From NCBI GenBank assembly GCA_963669155.1, contig OZ022588.1:3225228-3289227 (forward strand): a stretch of DNA of 64,000 bases. The letters run 5' to 3'. The position numbers and the translations under genes are program-made. The notes beneath the pieces were generated by a model. The model had not been told where the DNA came from. It made no database searches and was given only the letters and a program-made list of their open reading frames with translations. This document shows positions 43,700 through 55,640 of this stretch, piece by piece. The first letter of the stretch is position 1, and every line of letters starts with the position of its first letter. Source of the DNA: Arbacia lixula (lineage: Eukaryota > Echinodermata > Echinoidea > Arbacioida > Arbaciidae).

Positions 43700-44860
43700 C
43701 TCACATACATTGGTGGTACGGGGACGTGCCGCTTTGAAGACCCCCTTTTTGAGACCTCGATATCTGTTCTTTAGATCCTCTATATCCTAAGCATGGCGAA
43801 AGTTCCGGGTACATGTAGTTGTAGGACAGTGTATGTACATGTATTTAATACCTTCATAATGACTAATTCTTAGAATAATATCTAGATACGTGCAATCAAA
43901 CAAGCTAATATTTTTGGAGAAACGATGAAACATCAATTCAGATTTGTTTATTTGTTACTACACTCATCTTAAACAGCATGAGATTATAATGAGGTACAAA
44001 GTATTGGAATCTAGTATACTACTATACAAAGAGTACACAGAATTTCATGGAAATGAAGGAGCCAACAGAAAAATATTAAAAACAATATTTATGAAATAAA
44101 TTAGTTTAGTTATTACTTGTCATAAAAACATACATGATGAGGTATTTTAAAAGTATTGGAAGCAAACGTACATGTACAAAACAAAACAAAAACAATACAA
44201 TATTGACAAAATAAGCAGAAAAACAGAAAAATATGCATGCTGCACTAACAAACCCAACAAAGCATAACTTTTAATTAAGGTGTTGATAATTTTATGACAG
44301 ATATTTCTGATGACTTATCTAACAGCACAGTACATAGAAACTGTTAATTGCTGTACATTAAATGTAATTTATTAACATGGGAAAATACTTTAATGAAAAT
44401 GTGATGTTTTAAAACTTAAATTATATTACTTGATCTAGAGCCCAACTACTGGCCCATGTACTGCATATCACTTTTGCATTAAAAAATAGATAGATAGCAA
44501 CTTGTTATAAATGTGTATAGAGCACTTATGTACAGTTGAATACATTGCACATGCATGCATACAGGTACATTTACAGTACTGCCCATGTTCATCATGTGCA
44601 GTGTATTAGTAAACAACTGCTGGTATGTGCATTCATGCCTTCTTACTGTATCTCACCATGCTCTTTGGCTCTACAACTCAGGTTGTTTGATAACAACCAA
44701 TTTCCACAATGGCTTTAGGAAAAGTCTGCATGATGTGCTGGTACCCAACTGTCATAATTATTCCCCACAGTGCTCAGTGCAGGGAAAGTTTATGCTCTAG
44801 GCTTAGCCTTGCCTCAAGGCTTTTGGACATGGCTAATTCAAACTTAAAGACTAGAGTCTA

Positions 44861-45240
44861 GGGGCGTGTTTATCAACTCTTTTTTTGGTAGCATTAAGGT
44901 TTCCAAACGTGTTTAATTTTTTTTAAACGTGTTTAAACGAGTTGATAAACGTAAAGGTGTTTCGATTATGGGGTTTGGAAAGCTGTTTTGAAACCCGCAA
45001 ATTTGTACGATCCTAAACATGTTTAAACCAGAAACACGTTTAAAGAGGCGAGATAAACGCAAAGTTGTTTTGAAACGCGTTTAAACCACGCGTTTTCGTT
45101 GACAAGGCTGGTTTTCGACTTGGGCGATCGAGTTGATAAACGCACCGGTTTTTTGAATTCGTTTGGAAACTTGTTTGGAAACGCGTTCGTAAAGGCCTTT
45201 GGAAAAGCGTTTAAATATCTGAAAAGTTGATAAACACGGC
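44861..45240. mobile_element. TA-flanked MITE with GGNCGTGTTTATCAACT ends
   Basis: TA|GGGGCGTGTTTATCAACT and AGTTGATAAACACGGCC|TA. The interior repeats GAGTTGATAAACG and AAACGTGTTTAAAC several times. No ORF. Confidence 0.85.
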
Positions 45241-45311
45241 CTAGTACTCACAAGACTAGTCACTGTTTCATTCTCCTCTTTTCTCCTTCCGTCCCAAGGC
45301 AAGCCCAGGAA

Positions 45312-45743
45312 GGAATTGAGAAAGATTAGTCTACCGCAGCCAGACCCGGTTATTGAATAATGTAGTTTGGATTTAAAATGCCAAACAGCCTGGTAGCCAG
45401 GCTAGGTGACGCCTGGCTCTTGTCCAAGCTCACAAAAGTAAATTTTTATTATTTGATGTACGCTATACATGTAGGTTGACATACAATGTCAGTGAGTTAG
45501 TCCCAATCAATAAGTCTGAAATTGCAGACTAGCTGTTAAATGCCTTGCCGCAAGGGACACAACTAGCAAGTCACAGTGCTAGTCTCATAATCTAAAGATA
45601 CATATTTTGAGAAAGTGGCTGAACTTTTTATGTGCCATTTGTGAATATGTTGATTATGTTTACCAGTAATGCACAAAACATTGATAGAGCATCATTTTAT
45701 CTGCTGTGCATAGGGTCTGTTATTGTAGACTACTGATCACCCA

Positions 45744-45774
<31 letters not shown>

Positions 45775-47097
45775 CATCTATTAACTGCATACTTCTCAAC
45801 TCGAGATGGAGCTATGTAAGACATTCAAAGAATGTTGAATGTGTTTAATTACATTCATGCTGTCATACAAGGACAAACATACAATAGACCATTTTATTAA
45901 TGTAGTCAAATTTATGGAATGTTTCTTCCAAGGGGCCTAGTAAGAAGTTATTCCATTAACCTGTACCTATCAATATTTGTGTCATTTGTACTGGCATCAA
46001 TATAATGTCCTAACACATTAGGTTGAATATCTCAAAGAAAGCTGAATATATCTGTTCCAGATTTTGACTGTTCAGCATTTTAATCCAAACTATTTAATAA
46101 AAGGGTTTGGCTGCAAACTAATCATTCTTGATTGCTTTTCTGACTCACCCAGGCCCACTGAGAAAACAGGACAAAGCTAAGGTGACTAGTCTTCGAGTTT
46201 TTGAGTCTTTGAGTTTGCATAAAAAATGTCCAACAGCCTGAAAATCAGGCTACTATGCGTACCTTGTAGGACTTAAGGCAAAAGAAGGAGTAAGATGAAT
46301 AATGAAATAATTCCAATTCATAAAGAAGGTGTTGGATATGCTAAGTCCATGTAATTCCATTACCACACAAAAGTCTCCTATCAAATAGCCCAACACAAGG
46401 CTAAGTACATCTGTGTGATTAAATTATCATAGATACCCTCCTTCAGGGCATATAATCTAATGTAAGCATGTGTGCGTGGATTGCAGTCAGAGATAGATGC
46501 CGTGCACCGCGTGCATCGCGCATCACAGCCGCAGCCATATGCTGGGCTCGTAAAACCGTAGGTGTCCGGAGCGTGAGCATGCGTTAATGATGTCTAAATG
46601 AAACACCATCTACCAGGCTGGGAGGGCATCTGGCTGAAGCATTGGTTTGGAGGCCTTTGTTCATGGGGAAAAGGAGGTTGAGATAAGAAGGAAAGGGGCT
46701 AAAAAAGTAGAAGGGGGGGGGGGAGGGTGGGTAGATTGATTTTAACCCCGTCCACCCCTCTTTTATGCAACTTCTTTCCGATTCTGATGCTACCATGTTC
46801 CAGTCGGCCCATTGCAGTCAAAACGAGAATGGAACCCTGACAAGTATAACCCTCTCAGTATTTAGCCTTTAACCCTCTGTGCGGCTTTGTTGGATTTCTG
46901 CACAGGTAATACACATAAATCCTATAGAGCAGCGTTCTATCTAGCACACAAAGGGCACACTAAAGGCTATTGAGTTTCAATTATGGTATTGAGGGGGTTA
47001 GCTGCATAAGGGCAAAGCATTCAAGTTTAAGTTAATGTATAGGGTATTGGAGATGAATGTGCATGATTTACGGTACAAGTGTAAAAATTATGGGAAG
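45312..47097. other. Intronic DNA with family E repeats and a CT microsatellite
   Basis: Family E copies at 45312-45402 and 46090-46255, a (CT)n tract at 45747-45775 and a TTAA-type fragment at 46865-46960 (TAACCCTCTGTGCGGC). No exon is recognised. Confidence 0.5.
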
Positions 47098-47310
47098 CAC
47101 TCGTTATTCCGAAGGTTCTTTATTCTGAACGTTACGTGACAAATGCTCGGATTAACAAACCCTTTTTTGTTTCCGGACTAACGAGCATCGAGGTGTAGGC
47201 AATTTATGTGTTTCGGAATTACAAATCTTCGGATTAACGAACCATCGGAATAATCTTTGGATCAACGCACCTTCGGAATAAACGAACCTTCGGAATATCG
47301 AACTGTAACC
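47098..47310. mobile_element. Short element built of TTCGGAATAACGAACC motifs
   Basis: TCGTTATTCCGAAGGTTC at the left, and CGGAATAAACGAACC and TTCGGAATATCGAACTGTAAC at the right, are inverted. The motif is repeated about six times in both orientations. It resembles ends of pogo-like DNA transposons. Confidence 0.7.
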
Positions 47311-48715
47311 AAAACTATGTGCATACAATGCATGAAGGTTCTTAGAAATGAAGTACATTTACATGTACTGTAGATTAATATCACGTCAAATATCAATTAT
47401 TAATTACATGTGGGTAATTTGATATGGAAGTGAAACCAAACTAGGCTGTTACATGCCACTATTGTTCACAGTCATTGCAGTGGACATTTGTCAAACTAAA
47501 TTGCATGGGGGATATGTGTAGGATTCAGGGTCTTTTGCAATTGTGAGTCAAAACTGATTTATAAATTTGAATAAAGATGCAAAGATAGTGGAACCAATTT
47601 GTCAGAAATTATGAAAAAAAAAACTATGAAAAAAAAACATGAAAACAAAGAAAATAAACAAATATGAAAAAATATGAGATTTTATACATAAAATCCTTAG
47701 TGTTTATTGCTGATCCATGCTGAGTTTCATGACATTTGTAAAAGGGCTTCCCTGTCTTTTGTAGGAAAGGGTAGAAGTGGTAAAGACTATTGAACCCATA
47801 AGTAATGAAGTGCCAGGCTGCTATGACCCATGGGCCCCATTTCTCAGAGCTGCCATGTCTCCCTGATTTTGCAGGAGACTCCCCGAAAGTAGACCAATAA
47901 TACTGCATTGGATTTCATCGATCATATCACCCAATCTTCCTGAATATTGATAGACTATTGTCATTAGGTTGTATGCATTTTGATCTCCCTGATTTCTGAT
48001 GAAATTTCCGCAAATCTTCCTGATTGTTGAATTTGAATGTTGGTAGCTCTGCATTCTTCTATTATTTTAGGATACCAGGAAGTAATTATCTCAAGGGTTT
48101 ATATACAAGCATCAAAATTAAACAAAATGTTGACTCTATGATGACAATGATAATCATGGTTCTTTAATGAGTTATTTTACTGCATATATAATCATTACTA
48201 CTTGTACCCCTTACCTTAAATGTCTTTCTCTTATCGACACCTACACTACTGTAATTGAGTAAATGCACATTAGAAGATGCACCCAGGTTGACCGTGAAAA
48301 AGAGCAGACCCACGTGCTTAAATTTGAGTGGTGTTGAGTGTGAGGGCTACTGTCTTTGTTTATAGACGCCCTCTTCCCTGCTGTAATTGTATTGTGTGAG
48401 ATGCGCTGCCATTGGCTGCGGGATAACAAGCTGCATTATGCGGTGATCTGCTGGTGATGAGGATGTCTTCCCCAGCTGGTCTGGATATGCTCTGGAGAGC
48501 TTTAAAATGAAGCTGTCTGGTCTCAATAGTGCAACACATCTGTCTAGTTAGCCTGCATTCCAGGCTGTTTTCCATATATAATCCACATAATAACAATAAA
48601 CATGTCTACTTTCAAAAGCTAGCCTGGCTCCAAGGCTGTGAGACATTTCTGATCCCAGCTGACAAATAGAGTCTAGTACCCTTGAGACTAGTCACTAGAT
48701 TGGTTTGGTACAGAC

Positions 48716-49070
48716 TTAAAGGGAGTATACTGCACTAGGAAGGCAAAAATGCCTTCAAATGGTGAAAGTGAGCAATCTTCTTGCCAATGGTCTTAAATTG
48801 TCAGTTTTAGAAACTTGCTGAAAGTTATTTGCCCTCAAATGATCCACATTTTTAGTGCTTATCACAGATCCTCAAAATGTGCGGGCCGAACATTTTGATG
48901 ATTTGTGATTTAATCACTTGTTACTCAAAATGTGGCTCATTTGAGGGCAAATAACTTTCAGCAAGTCTCTAAATTGGACAATACATGAATTTAAGACCAT
49001 TGGTAAGAATATTGCTCACGATCACCATTTGAAGGCTTTTTGTCTTCCCAGTACAGTATATTCCCTTTAA
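48716..49070. mobile_element. Foldback MITE family B, full copy
   Basis: TTAA-bounded, TTAAAGGGAGTATACTGCAC to CAGTATATTCCCTTTAA, with hinge CAAAATGTGCGGGCCGAACA. Arms of about 170 bp. Close to the copy at 13854-14226. Confidence 0.9.
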
Positions 49071-50785
49071 ACTCAAAACATCATCTCATGGGCCTATTGC
49101 TGATGTCACAAGGATTTTCCTACATGTATTTCACAAGTCCCGGATTTAGGTGATTTCAGTCAATAGGGCTTTGTTGATAAAGCTGACTCAGCATTTTAAA
49201 TCACCGGTTTCTATAGTACTTTGCTGATCCCAAATACCAGTTACTAATTCCCCCTTTGTTAACCATCTTAGTACCAAGGCGTGAAAAGACAATTGATTTA
49301 CACAGGGAATGAGCCCATGACAATGAGAGGTGTAAGTGGTCATTAAACTATTTGACCCTTTCCGAACTGGCTTTGGAATTGTTCAATAAAGCAATATAAA
49401 TATTGTCATTGGCTACTGTCCTTGGCCTCGTGATGATAAACCATGAGGAATACTGTCTTTTATGGCAAAAATACTCTCAAGGGGAGACAGGAACTGAATT
49501 TTAAAAGCTGGTGGTCTCTTTAAATGGGTAACTTTAAATATGATCAAGGGAAATGCTAATTGTGGTTGCCAAAGCAGCTTGTAATGCATTTCCTGTTATG
49601 TTATGTGTTCCAGTTTATTAGCCATTTAGTCTGCATACCACATACATGTATTGCATGTTCATTTCCCTTTGAAATGAATCTGTCAGGACTCTATAAAAGA
49701 TTTGGCTTCTTGTATAGATGTTTTTGGTGGTCGTTTCTCATCCCTAATTATCACAAATGTTAGTCAGTCAATGCAATCAATGTTATTTTAAAAAAATAAT
49801 TAATCTTGATACATGCCCAGTTGTATTCAGCGGATGAATTTCATAACTACATGTAGCTGTATGTATGTATAGTTTTCTACAGACTTTTCATACCCATTCA
49901 GAATATTGCAACAATAGGACTTACGAGCAAGTTTCTCCAATAAGTTGCATGTCATCTTGATTACTGCAATAGAAATGATGTAGAATAGGATTTTGCCTGT
50001 AAGGGGTTACAGTCCACTTTGAGAGAAGCTTTTGGTTATAGTGGGTAGGTGTGATGTACTTGTAACTGAAATGTTTGTTACAGGCTTCCTGTTTTTTCTA
50101 TAAAATGCAACTTCAGTCCATGGAAAGCTCAAAATCAGGTCAGTCCAGGCTGAAGTGCAGCTGGTGAGTGTAGTACAACTTGATTGGAGGTTGAAAAAGA
50201 AGGCATTTCCAGACACGTACAGTGTGTACATGTAGTCCTGTACTAAACTACAGCTACACAAGTGAGAGCAGTTCAAATCACTTCCTGTATTGCTTACAAT
50301 GTAACTGATCTTCTTTTTATTATTGGTTATTTTGGTGAAATATTCTTTATGGAAAATGTTACTAGGATTAAAAAAGTGTTATTTTATAAATTCTGCTTTT
50401 TTTTTTTTTTAAATATGAAGAAAATACCTGTACTTTTGAAGCTCCTCACAATATTGTGAATTGTTAGGTCTATTCCTTGCACACTTTACATCTACCAGGT
50501 GTTCCAAAACCTCACTCACATATTGTTTGTAGGAAGAGTTCATGCAATCATTTAATCTATAGACCATGCCACACTTGTCCCTGCAATGCCAGGCTCATAT
50601 CTGTCACTGTTGATTAAGATGGAATTCCTGTCTATCGCTGTGCTAAAGTTGTCAATCACGTGAGCATTGCATTCCTCTCCCAAGTCCTCCTCTCAAACCC
50701 AGTGAAAATGGCACTACTTCATCTATGGTACTCATAGCCTAGCGTAGGTACAAGGCTGCAAGTTGCATGGACAAAACCCAGTCTA
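49071..50785. other. Intronic DNA, nothing recognised
   Basis: AT-rich. No exon or bounded element was found. Confidence 0.5.
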
Positions 50786-51418
50786 TTAAAGGGCCCCTGT
50801 CATCAGAATGCATGTTGACTTCTGCTGATGCGACTTAATATGTGTATAACAAAATCACTAACTGTTCAATGCAAATATATGTCCTATATTTTAAAATAAT
50901 TTGTCTGTATTTTTTCTCAGCACTGATAAGCCCCGCCTCCAAAATATCCTCCAACTCAAGATTCCCCTTGTGACATCATCAAAGGTAGAAATTAGCAGGA
51001 TAATAGACATAATTTATGCACAAAATAAACATTGCAATGACTACCTGCAAGTGCTTATAATAGCATCACATAGCCAGCACATTTCTGACATAAGGAAACG
51101 ATTATTCCCACATGAAAGGTTGTTAGATGGTATTGTGAGAAGACATGTGATGATCTTGTGTCAGGTGAAGGTAGTCATTGCAATGTTTAGTTTGTGCATA
51201 AATTCTGCTTATTATCCTGCTAATTTCTACCTTTGATGATGTCACAGGGGAAATCTTGAGTTGGATGATATTTTGGAGGCGGGGCTTATCAATGCTGAGA
51301 AAAAATATAGAAAAATTATTTTAAAATAGAGGACACATATTTCCATTGAACAGTTAGTAATTTTGTTATGTTGCATCAAGGTAAGTCGACATACATTTTG
51401 ATGACAGGGGACTTTTAG
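50786..51418. mobile_element. Foldback MITE family A, full copy
   Basis: TTAAAGGGCCCCTGTCATCA to GATGACAGGGGACTTTTAG, with arms of about 270 bp including CCTCCAACTCAAGATTCCCC and its inverted partner. The right TTAA is altered to TTAG where the next small hairpin abuts. Confidence 0.88.
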
Positions 51419-51523
51419 TATGTCTGGTAAAACAGACTACGCCCTAATTACGTCCTGGCTCCTCTGATTTCTTCCCTAAGGATGGGATTGGAGCATATAG
51501 TCTGTTACCAGACATAGTAAACA
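51417..51523. mobile_element. 105-bp hairpin MITE abutting family A
   Basis: AGTATGTCTGGTAAAACAGA then CTA pairs with TAGTCTGTTACCAGACATAG. It starts exactly where the family A copy ends, so one probably inserted at the end of the other. Confidence 0.75.
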
Positions 51524-51873
51524 GCCTAGCTTGTGTCCATGCACCTCACAGCCTCGTTCCTAGGCTATGGTAATCATTCTGGTGTTTGAGAAAAAAGCAC
51601 ATACATTGTATAGAGATGTATGTATTAATGCTGAATGGCACTTTGAACATTAAATCAGGTGCAGAGGAGTATGCAAGATATTGAATAAGAAAAGGGTAAG
51701 CAGAATCTGAATAATTTATAGCTTTATAGGACTGTACATTGTCATTGTAGGCAAGAATCTCGCCATTTGCTGAGCATTGTGTATCAGAAGCTTTGAAAAA
51801 GTGTGTAGCCAAAATCAAATGTGCAACATGAGGGATTATAGCACTCATAGTGTTCATTTCCTGTGGAAGCTGT

Positions 51874-52694
51874 GTACATCATTGTGATAGGGAAGGTGAA
51901 CCATGCGTAAGGTGGCAGTGAGAGTAGGCCTGCAGACATTGATTAATGATCTGTATGTCAGGATGCATGTAGGTCTTGTTCTGTACAAGGGTTGTACATC
52001 ATTGTGATAGGGATGGTGAACAATGCATAAGGTGGCAGTGAGAGTAGGCCCTGCAGACATCGATGAGTGATCTATATGTCAGGATGCTTGTACGTCTTTT
52101 TCTAAGGGTTGTACATCATTGTGATAGGGATGGTGAACCATGCATCAGGTGGCAGTGAGAGTAGGCCCTGCAGACATTGATGAGTGATCAGTATGTCAGG
52201 ATGCATGTACGTCTTGTTCTGTATGAGGGTTGTACATCATTGTGATAGGGATGGTGAACCATGCATAAGGTGGCAGTGAGAGTAGGCCCTGCAGACATTG
52301 ATGAGTGATCAGTATGTCAGGATGCATGTACGTCTTGTTCTGTACAAGGGTTGTACATCATTGTGATATGGATGGTGAACCATACATAAGGTGGCAGTGA
52401 GAGTAGGCCCTGAGACATTGATGAGTGATCAGTATGTCAGGATGCATGTAGGTCTTGTTCTGTACAAGGGCTGTACATCATTGTGATAGGGATGGTGAAC
52501 CATGCATAAGGTGGCAGTGAGAGTAGGCCCTGTAGACATTGATGAGTGATCAGTTTGTCAGGATGCATGTAGGTCTTGTTCTGTACAAGGATTGTACATC
52601 ATTGTGATAGGGATGGTGAACCATGCATAAGGTGGCAGTGAGAGTAGGCCCTGCAGACATTGATGAGTGATCAGTTTGTCAGGATGCATGTAGG
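51874..52694. repeat. Minisatellite, seven copies of a ~120-bp unit
   Basis: GTACATCATTGTGATAGGG starts each unit at 51874, 51994, 52111, 52232, 52353, 52473 and 52594. Each unit contains GGTGGCAGTGAGAGTAGGCC and GTCAGGATGCATGTAGGTCT. Units differ at few sites, so the array is young and likely to vary in copy number. Confidence 0.95.
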
Positions 52695-52790
52695 TCTATA
52701 GCCTGGCATCCAGGCTGTTAGACATTTATTTATAGTCCAAACTATTCAAGAAAGGTATCTGGCTGAAGTGGCCTACCGGTATCATTGTTG
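52695..52790. repeat. Family E short repeat directly after the minisatellite
   Basis: TAGCCTGGCATCCAGGCTGT and AAGAAAGGTATCTGGCTGAA. The join to the last minisatellite unit is immediate (AGGTCTATAGCCTGGC). Confidence 0.65.
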
Positions 52791-53066
52791 ATTTATTTTT
52801 TAGGGAAGGACAGGGAGAAAAGGATGATGATAAGTGATAAGCCTTAGTTTACTAGACTCTATTTTTATGCCTCTGCAACAATCCACTTTTGGTTATAATA
52901 TCCAAGAGCCTGAAAGCTAGCCTATTGGACTCCACTGTACATATGTAGGACTGGGGCTGGGTATCTCTGGCTCCTTGACAAGAATGCAGAATGTGATACA
53001 GTGTGGAAGGGTGACTCTGCTGGGGGAACATTCATGTCATACCTGATCAGCTTTCATCTCAACTAG

Positions 53067-53293
53067 TACACTACAGCTCAAAGGAATTGGCAGAGGGAAA
53101 GGAAAAGGGAAGGAGCCGCAGTTTTAAACCATGGTATATTTTGTCCAGTTCAGCATGAAACAAGATGCTTTTTAGGCTAAAGCATTGTGTTTTAAGGCTG
53201 AACTGGACAAAATATACCGCAGTTAAAAATTGCGTCTCCTTCCCTTTCTTCCCTTTCCCTTTACCTATGCCAGTTCCTTTGAGCTGGAGTTTA
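53067..53293. mobile_element. Family D hairpin element, copy 2
   Basis: TACACTACAGCTCAAAGG to CCTTTGAGCTGGAGTTTA, with arms GGTATATTTTGTCCAGTTCA and TGAACTGGACAAAATATACC-like and loop near TTTTTAGGCTAAAGC. Slightly more diverged ends than copy 1. Confidence 0.9.
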
Positions 53294-55109
53294 CATGGAT
53301 AGATTTGTCTTGTTATTTAATAGACTATTGTTGATACGTGCTGGGTATGCAAATTTTGGACATGTTTTGAACAATATCCCTCAACCCACTTCTGATGAAA
53401 AAGATGCAAAGTCCAGGTGGGGAAAATGTCAGATTACGGTAGAATTGTGTGTGACATTAACACAATCCAAATGGTTGCACCAATGCATGCATTTACTTGT
53501 GCTTAAACTGTACTCAAACATGTCCTTTCCATGTATGATACATGTTTGTTTCTCCCCAGACTTCTCTGTATAGGGGAAAAATTTTACCCTAACTACTTAG
53601 TGACGCGTTATTACATTGGCCTATAATTTCAGTTTCAATGGTTGGAATGCACTCTGAAATCTGAATCTATCAGTTGTTGCTCCTCGGACAATCCTTGGAC
53701 AAGCTTTGGGGTTATCATTTATAATATATTGCATGGACGACACAAATAAAAAACGGTCTATAGCAGAGGCTGTCACTTTACCAGCAGAGAGCTGTTCAGT
53801 TATATCTTTATTACACATCAAATGCACAGTAAGAAAAGTGGATGTATGAGTAATGCACAGCGTGTTCATGTACATGTGACTGATTTGTAATCCTGCTCTA
53901 AAAATTTTAATGCTGGATTACAAATCAATGACAACATAGATCTGTATGTTGAAATGATTTTAAAAAAAGGACATTCCTGCATTCAATTTGAATGTTCAAA
54001 AGTCGTCATTTCCTATGTTCATGTACTTGAATCCTTTGCCTCCTTCTGTGCACCTGGTTGGAACAGCAGCAATGCCATAGCTATTTTCAGTAGGTATCCT
54101 TCACACTGAAATAAACATTAAAAACCTTTATACGAGAATATGAGACTTGAAAACAATAATACTGCAGATTTTCATAACGTTGCAAATGTCCTAGAAAAAG
54201 ACGCTATTTTTAGTCAGCGCTTCTCCTAATCTGGATCAAGTAGTTATCTGGTCTTGGCAGGACGTTAATCCGGTAATGACAGGAGGGGGGTATGACATCA
54301 TGGATCTGGATATGGATCTGATATGGTTGCACTCCAGGTCACGGCCCACCGAGGGGAGGGACTCAGCCAGATGGGGGCATTGATTTCCCCCTCCGATTCA
54401 AGAGAACAACCCTCCGGTAATTAATCCCCGACGATGACTGTACGCCCACTAATCCAATGAGTAATGAGAGAAGGGAAAAGGCTGTGTTTTTGTGACAGTT
54501 TCTTGGCCGAGTCAGTCGTAGAAACTCTCTCTCGCTGATTTTCTTTAATTCTAGATTTGGTTGAGGCTGAGTGAAAGCCAAGAGAAGGCACAGCTGCAGA
54601 CAGTTGTGTGTCCGTAGTGTGTCCCTCTGGAGCCTCTTGGATAAAGCAACAAAATCCCTCCGTTTATTCAGTCCTTCATAAGTACATGAGGCTCAACATT
54701 ACGTGAGGCAAGGGTAGAAGGCTCTCCATTGCGTTTTTGGCTCAACAGCTTGTGTCGTCTTCTGAAGCATTGTCTCTGAATGCTCTCTGGGAAACAGAAC
54801 ATACAGAACATACCCTCACAGAGCTATTACTGCCACGTAATGCAAGGTATGAATCCGGGATAGCGTTTGCTGTCGCTTTTTAAAGCCGTCGCATTTTGTT
54901 GTGAGACTACAATGAGATCTACTTGTATCCCTTGCGTCATTTGATGATGATGATGATGCTGGCAATGGACGCGATTTGAATTCTTACTTCAGGAATCAAC
55001 TGGTTGCAGCGCTTTGGATTTAAAGTGAATCTTAACAATATCGGAGATTGTTTTATAGACTAGCTTGTGTCTGCAGATCCAGTTTGTGATTCAAGGAAAG
55101 GTGATCTGC

Positions 55110-55154
55110 ATGCCTACGGTAAAGGCAGCACTTTGGATTTTAAGTGAATCTTAA
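55110..55154 (+). CDS. Small upstream ORF 1 (14 aa) in leader repeat
   Basis: MPTVKAALWILSES then TAA. It starts at the ATG of leader copy 1. Its start context matches the main ORF start in copy 3 (MSTVKAGS). Translation is unproven; it counts as a uORF only if the transcript starts upstream of 55110. Confidence 0.4.
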   Translation: MPTVKAALWILSES

Positions 55155-55267
55155 CAGCAACCAAACAAACATTCTCCATTGTTTTTTTCATCTGGATTTT
55201 GGAGAGTGTTTGATAGACCAACTTTCGTCTGCAGATCCAGTTGGTGATTCGAAAAAAGGTGATCTGC

Positions 55268-55312
55268 ATGCCTACGATAAAGGCAGCAATTTGGATTTTA
55301 AGTGAATCTTAA
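55268..55312 (+). CDS. Small upstream ORF 2 (14 aa) in leader repeat
   Basis: MPTIKAAIWILSES then TAA, the counterpart of uORF 1 in leader copy 2, differing at two residues. Same caveat as uORF 1. Confidence 0.4.
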   Translation: MPTIKAAIWILSES

Positions 55313-55412
55313 CAGCAACCAAACAGACATTCTCCATTGTTTTTTTCATCTGGATTTCGGAGAGTGTTTGCGTCTGCAGGTCCAGTTGGTGATTCGAGAA
55401 AAGGTGATCTGC

Positions 55413-55604
55413 ATGTCTACGGTAAAGGCAGGATCCGAGAGGAGAACTCTGCAGAACCGTGTTTCTCAGCTCGGTGTGATGTCCACCAACTATAAGCCCC
55501 CCCATAAGGTCCGGTCAAGTATCCATCGGGACAGGCGCAAGTCTATGCCTGATCCCTTGGAGCCCACCGTGTCCTACAGGGAAGCTATCAACAGCGTGCT
55601 TTGG
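55413..55604 (+). CDS. FNBP1: Candidate alternative first exon of the FNBP1-like gene (64 codons)
   Basis: The frame opens after an in-frame TAA at 55299. The first in-frame ATG is at 55413. It encodes MSTVKAGSERRTLQ, NYKPPHKVRSSIHRDRRKSM and PTVSYREAINSVLW, then the donor TGG|GTGAGT. The product is basic (about +7) with an RRKS basophilic kinase site at 41-44. It ends Leu-Trp in phase 0, as does the canonical exon MSWGTDLW at 25732, so splicing to the same exon 2 would keep the F-BAR frame. I do not recognise the sequence from another family. The link to FNBP1 is inferred; a separate gene cannot be excluded. Confidence 0.55.
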
Positions 55605-55640
55605 GTGAGTTCCCTGGGGTAGGATCTTGAACTTAGATAT

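Larger units (their letters stand above)
55071..55433 (+). repeat. Triplicated leader unit of the alternative first exon
   Basis: CTGCAG begins each copy at 55071, 55229 and 55374 (periods 158 and 145). Each then has GGTGATCTGCATGYCTACG with an ATG exactly 39 nt in (55110, 55268, 55413). The third ATG is the candidate start of the alternative exon. A partial older copy (TTTGGATTTAAAGTGAATCT) lies at 55013-55035. Confidence 0.9.

Noticed and set aside
52188..52200. GATCAGTATGTC as a possible F-BAR exon 2 start (DQY...)
   Set aside because: It is part of the minisatellite unit, the frame does not continue as an F-BAR helix, and no acceptor fits.
51874..52694. CRISPR-like array
   Set aside because: Units are contiguous 120-bp tandem repeats without unique spacers, in animal DNA.
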